From NCBI RefSeq assembly GCF_028291725.1, contig NZ_JAQGNT010000013.1, positions 29,065 through 93,064 of the forward strand: a stretch of 64,000 bases of DNA, written 5' to 3'. Under the pieces are notes generated by a model. That model did not search any database, had not been told where the DNA came from, and was given only the letters and a program-made list of their open reading frames with translations. Source of the stretch: Hydrocarboniphaga sp. (GTDB lineage Bacteria > Pseudomonadota > Gammaproteobacteria > Nevskiales > Nevskiaceae). Numbering within the stretch: position 1 is the first letter of the stretch; every line of letters begins with the position of its first letter. The position numbers and the translations under genes were made by a program. This document shows, piece by piece, positions 60,850 to 64,000 of the stretch.

Positions 60850-61638
60850 ATGAGTTCTAAAAACGATGCCGCATCCGCGCTGTCTTTGCAGCTGGAGGCG
60901 GCGCCCAACTTCCGCGATCTCGGGGGGCTGACGGCTGCGAACGGTTACCGGCTGCGCAGCGCGCAGTTGTATCGCTGCGAGGCGCTTGATCGTCTCGGCG
61001 AATCTGATCTCGATGTTCTGCGAGGCCTGAACATCGCGCTGATCTGCGACTTGCGTTCAGCCGGCGAGCGCAGCCGGGCGCCCAATCGCTGGCCGGAGGG
61101 TGTCAGCCCCTTGCTGCTGACCGCCGATGGAAGCGCCGACGCCGGTGCAGCCGATATCCGCGATGCACTGATCCGGCATCCGCGCGACACGCACGAGCAG
61201 GCTCGCGCCTACATGATGCAAACCTATCGCGGCTTTCCGCTCGCTTTCGCCGCGACCCTGCGTGCCTTGTTCGATCACCTGATCGAGAACCGCGGTCCGG
61301 TGCTGATCCACTGTGCCGCCGGCAAGGACCGCACCGGCTTCGTCTGCGCGATGATCCTGCATGCGCTCGGAGTGGCGCGCGACACGATCGAGGCCGACTA
61401 CATGCTCAGCGATCGCCACTTCGGCCGCGAGCGCATCGCCGCGATCCTGCATTCCGGCGATGGCCCGGTGCCGGCCGGCGTCGATGCGTTCCGCGTACGC
61501 AGCGAATATCTGGAAGAAGTCCTGGCCTGCATCGAACGCGAGCATCGCGGTGTCGACGGGTACCTGGAGCAGCAGGCCGGGCTGAGCCCGCCGCGCCGGG
61601 ACCAACTGCGCTCCAGGCTGCTGGAGCCGCTTCCGTAG
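60850..61638 (+). CDS. Tyrosine-phosphatase-like enzyme (Y_phosphatase3 type)
   Basis: 262 residues. The N-terminal NFRDLGGLTAANG (about 19-31) and the P-loop VLIHCAAGKDRTGF (about 151-164), with catalytic Cys and Arg of C-x5-R, define the bacterial tyrosine/phosphoinositide phosphatase type of the LipA/PtpB group. It could dephosphorylate a protein, a lipid or, given the two CHK-type kinases in this window, a phosphorylated small molecule; the last is speculation. It follows the synthetase by 60 bases in the same direction. Confidence 0.88.
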   Translation: MSSKNDAASALSLQLEAAPNFRDLGGLTAANGYRLRSAQLYRCEALDRLGESDLDVLRGLNIALICDLRSAGERSRAPNRWPEGVSPLLLTADGSADAGAADIRDALIRHPRDTHEQARAYMMQTYRGFPLAFAATLRALFDHLIENRGPVLIHCAAGKDRTGFVCAMILHALGVARDTIEADYMLSDRHFGRERIAAILHSGDGPVPAGVDAFRVRSEYLEEVLACIEREHRGVDGYLEQQAGLSPPRRDQLRSRLLEPLP

Positions 61639-61660
61639 GTCGGCAATCCCTTGCCGACGT
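61635..61660. repeat. Single REP unit (family 1)
   Basis: One copy starting GTAGGTCGGCAATCC and ending TTGCCGACGT. It overlaps the phosphatase stop codon (TAG inside GTAGG) and lies between convergent genes, so it may serve as a transcript end hairpin. Confidence 0.85.
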
Positions 61661-61700
61661 GTCCGCCGGCCCCGCATCGGATGCAGCAGGGCTCCGAGCT

Positions 61701-63293
61701 TCAGATCTCGAAGCCGACGCTCAGATCGATGCCCATGTCCTGGTACATCACCATCGCGGTCGGGCGCCCGCCCATCGTGACCGTGCCGCCCGGATGCATG
61801 AACGGCCCGGTCAGATACAGGCCGCCGATGTTCGGCACGCGGTAGTTGGCGAGCGCCGGCGTCGGCCGCCGGCCCAGGATCTGTCCGCCCGCGGTACCGA
61901 TGCCGAAAATGTCGCCCTGCATCATGCTGCCGGAATGACGGTGATGGTCGAGCGGCGTCTCGATCAGGCGGCCCTTGATGCAGCTCTCGTCGATATTGAT
62001 CGTGTACTTCTTGAATGCGTCCCAGACCAGGTTGCCGTATTCCTGCCGGCGCTCGTCCCAGGCGTCGATGCCGCCGTCTTTCAGATGCATGGGCGCGAAG
62101 TGATACAGATACAGCGCGCACTGATCCGGCGTCGGCACGCGGGTCTTGTCGATGAACGAGTTGATGATCGACAACGGGTTGAAGTGGCCGTAGGGAATCT
62201 CGCCGTAGCGATAGCCGTCGTAGATTTTGCGCATGCCGAGAAAATCGCCGCGCGGCATATATTCCACGACCATGCTGTTGCGCAGGATGTCGGGGTTGCC
62301 GCCGATGAAGATCGGCTCGCGCGACAGCGAAATCTGCTGGTTGACCGCGCCATGATTGCTGAGCTTGGTGGCGCGCGCATCGGTGGCCACGCGCTCGTCG
62401 ATCTCGGGGATGAACTGCTTCAGGTTCCAGGGATGAATGCAGGCCAGCACTGCATCTTTCGCGGCGATGGTTTCGCCGTCCTTCAGCACCACGCCGCGGG
62501 CGCGGCCGCCGGAAATCTGCAGCTTTACGACCTCGGCCTGCGTGCGCACGGTGCCGCCGTGATGCTCGATGCATTTGACCAGCGAGTCGGACAGCCGCTG
62601 CGAGCCGCCGACCACCGCGTACGGACCGGAGCCGTGCACCAGCGCGAGCAGGTTGTAGACCAGCACGCCGGTGCCGTTGGACTCGGGGTTTTCCATCGCC
62701 TCGCCAATCCACTTCAGATAGTGCAAGCGCACTTCGGTGGACTCGAAATAGCGGCAGATCACGTCGTAGGCGCTGTTGAACAAACCGGCCGCGAGTTCCG
62801 ATCCGATCTCGTTGCCGTCGAGCAGGCCCATGAAGCGCGAGAACGGCATCGGCGGCGTCGCCGCGCCGGCATTCAGCAGCGGCCCGAGCTTGACGCAGCG
62901 GCGCGCGAGTTCGCGATAACTCTCGGCGTCCCTGGTCGAGAACTTCGCGATGGATTGTGCGGTGCGGTCCACGTCCTGGGCCGTCGCCAGTACCGAGCCG
63001 TCATCGAACAGCGTCGTGAACGCAGCGTCCCACTCCTTGAATTCCAGGCCGAACCTGGATTTCAGGCCGAGCTCGTCCTTGGACAGTGCGGGGTTGACCA
63101 TGCAGGTCATCAGGCCGGTCGCATGCGTGTCGTGGATGAAGCCCGGCGCGACTTCGACCGAAACCACGCCGCCACCGCAGCGGCTGTTCTTTTCCAGTAC
63201 CAGCACGCGCTTGCCGGCCTTGGCCATATAGGCCGCGGCCGTCAATGAATTCGATCCACCGCCGACCACGACGATATCGTATGCCTTGCTCAT
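61701..63293 (-). CDS. PYROXD2-like FAD-dependent oxidoreductase, copy B
   Basis: 530 residues from ATG 63293 (MSKAYDIVVVGGGSNSLTAA), preceded by GGGAGAAGG. Second FAD motif LYLTGPFMHPGGTVTMGGRP (about 494-513). Same length and closely similar sequence to copy A at 22460: RCGGGVVSVEVAPGFIHDTH versus QCGGGVVSIEIAPGFIHDPH, and LDHHRHSGSMMQGDIFGIGT versus LDHHHHSNNMMAGDIFGIGT. Divergent from the 69-residue protein at 63484, with a GTAC element between them. Probably an oxidase or desaturase of a lipophilic substrate; reaction unknown. Confidence 0.88.
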   Translation of the reverse strand: MSKAYDIVVVGGGSNSLTAAAYMAKAGKRVLVLEKNSRCGGGVVSVEVAPGFIHDTHATGLMTCMVNPALSKDELGLKSRFGLEFKEWDAAFTTLFDDGSVLATAQDVDRTAQSIAKFSTRDAESYRELARRCVKLGPLLNAGAATPPMPFSRFMGLLDGNEIGSELAAGLFNSAYDVICRYFESTEVRLHYLKWIGEAMENPESNGTGVLVYNLLALVHGSGPYAVVGGSQRLSDSLVKCIEHHGGTVRTQAEVVKLQISGGRARGVVLKDGETIAAKDAVLACIHPWNLKQFIPEIDERVATDARATKLSNHGAVNQQISLSREPIFIGGNPDILRNSMVVEYMPRGDFLGMRKIYDGYRYGEIPYGHFNPLSIINSFIDKTRVPTPDQCALYLYHFAPMHLKDGGIDAWDERRQEYGNLVWDAFKKYTINIDESCIKGRLIETPLDHHRHSGSMMQGDIFGIGTAGGQILGRRPTPALANYRVPNIGGLYLTGPFMHPGGTVTMGGRPTAMVMYQDMGIDLSVGFEI

Positions 63294-63385
63294 GAAAACG
63301 CCTTCTCCCGCCCAGGTTCGTGGGGCCACCGCAGGCCTCGGACGGGCGCCCGCTCTTGTTGGATTGATTGGTTTATCCGCGAACA

Positions 63386-63400
63386 GTACATTAGCATACC
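63386..63400. promoter_or_regulatory. GTAC-type element between PYROXD2-like gene and small-protein gene
   Basis: GTACATTAGCATACC shares GTACATTAGC with the nested palindrome at 41480. It lies about 93 bases upstream of the oxidoreductase start (63293) and 84 bases upstream of the small-protein start (63484), so it could control both. Confidence 0.45.
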
Positions 63401-63483
63401 AATCGGATTGCTCCCGTTACCAGCGAATGGCGACGATCTTCGCCGTACCCACAGACCTGTGCCATCCCAGCGAGACATAAGCC

Positions 63484-63693
63484 ATGAAACTGTACGCCAG
63501 CGACAACTCCGAACTGATGGAGATCAGCAAGATCTACCACCTGAACGGCACTCTGATCGTCGAAGGCACGATCATGGGCGCGATGCCCATACGAGCGATC
63601 GTCAAACCCGTCGAGATCCGCAAGGCGATGGGCCTGATGTCGCTGAAGACCATGCTCTACGCATTTTTGATGTTATTCAGGGGCTCACGCTAG
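63484..63693 (+). CDS. Small tail-hydrophobic protein, paralogue of 24123
   Basis: 69 residues: MKLYASDNSELMEIS, a short linker, then the block VEGTIMGAMPIRAIVKPVEI and a C-terminal hydrophobic segment (GLMSLKTMLYAFLMLF) ending Arg-Gly-Ser-Arg. Full-length match to the 67-residue protein at 24123. Divergently placed from PYROXD2-like copy B, whereas its paralogue follows copy A in the same direction. I recognise no named family. Conserved block, conserved neighbour and tail-anchor shape argue for a functional partner protein. Confidence 0.75.
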   Translation: MKLYASDNSELMEISKIYHLNGTLIVEGTIMGAMPIRAIVKPVEIRKAMGLMSLKTMLYAFLMLFRGSR

Positions 63694-63874
63694 TCCGATG
63701 GGCGTGGTTGTATTCGTGCGCAAGTCAACAGATAATGGATAGAAGCAAACGATACGTATACGCACTATATTCGTAACATGTGTTTGTATCGTGTGCCGGT
63801 CATTAGAACCATAAAGACTAGATTCGTTCGCCCGTCCTGGATCTCGGGGCGGGAGATAGAGGAGGAGATTCGAG

Positions 63875-64000
63875 ATGGAATTTGGCCAACGCCAAGATCC
63901 GAAGCGACGCATCATCGGCATCACCGGCGTTGTGATTTTTCACATCCTGCTGGTGTACGGCCTGGTGAACGGACTGGCGCGCAAGGCGATCGAGCTGCTG
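63875..64000 (+). CDS. tonB: TonB energy transducer, 5' end only
   Basis: 42 codons before the window ends. GGAGGAGA precedes ATG 63875. The protein opens with a short polar, basic stretch (MEFGQRQDPKRR) and one membrane helix with a His (VVIFHILLVYGLVNGLA), which is the usual N-terminal anchor of TonB proteins, including the Ser/His-type residue in the helix. The periplasmic Pro-rich and C-terminal domains lie outside. A dedicated TonB next to six receptors would energise their uptake; ExbB/ExbD genes may follow. Confidence 0.75.
   Translation, partial: MEFGQRQDPKRRIIGITGVVIFHILLVYGLVNGLARKAIELL

Noticed and set aside
1..64000. CRISPR arrays, tRNA genes, transposases and prophage genes
   Set aside because: Looked for regularly spaced repeats, cloverleaf-like CCA-ended sequences and transposase motifs; none seen.

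Overview
The window is a GC-rich, gene-dense chromosomal segment of a Gram-negative bacterium. Six TonB-dependent receptors, an OmpA-type protein, an RND exporter and the start of a tonB gene require an outer membrane. The REP-type palindromes, the receptor style and the DUF1302/DUF1329 cassette fit a GC-rich gammaproteobacterium, perhaps of the Nevskiales/Solimonas type; that placement is inference and weak. I see no tRNA, rRNA, transposase, phage gene or CRISPR array.

Layout. 1-4.9 kb: leftward AveC-like membrane protein, OmpA protein and a truncated TonB receptor. 5.1-12.4 kb: two FAD oxidoreductases, two small polytopic membrane proteins plus a decayed third, and TetR and AraC regulators. 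12.4-18.3 kb: Rieske oxygenase, Rieske ferredoxin, two atypical SDRs, two 7-TM proteins and a MarR regulator. 18.4-24.3 kb: receptor, acyl-CoA synthetase, PYROXD2-like oxidoreductase and a 67-residue protein. 24.5-34.7 kb: AraC, AveC-like protein, kinase, receptor, TetR, receptor, AveC-like protein. 34.9-43.7 kb (leftward): AraC, two 7-TM proteins, an alpha-family protein, receptor, SnoaL-like protein, AveC-like protein and a second kinase. 43.9-51.9 kb (leftward): PQQ dehydrogenase, cupin, receptor, AraC, SDR, enoyl-CoA hydratase. 52.0-58.9 kb: a lipid-transport type cassette (MMPL/RND, YCF48, DUF1329, DUF1302). 59.2-64 kb: a second acyl-CoA synthetase, a tyrosine-phosphatase-like enzyme, a second PYROXD2-like oxidoreductase with its own small protein, and the 5' end of tonB.

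The striking feature is repetition of modules. Three families of small polytopic membrane proteins occur about four times each: an alpha family (8107, 10300, 36804 and a remnant at 12186), a beta family (15107, 17021, 35989, 40108) and a gamma family that looks AveC-like (3750, 25714, 33911, 41587). Two gamma genes sit beside a CHK/APH-type small-molecule kinase. Two ligase / PYROXD2-like oxidoreductase / 67-69-residue protein modules occur about 37 kb apart. Near-palindromic elements centred on GTAC lie in several of the intergenic regions that drive these operons.

My reading, which is inference, is that the region takes up a hydrophobic polycyclic compound or related set (terpenoid, steroid or polyketide-like) through TonB receptors, activates it with CoA or phosphate, and processes it with flavin, Rieske, SDR and quinoprotein oxidoreductases, with the polytopic proteins acting as membrane-embedded cyclases/isomerases or substrate handlers. 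The substrate cannot be read from sequence alone.
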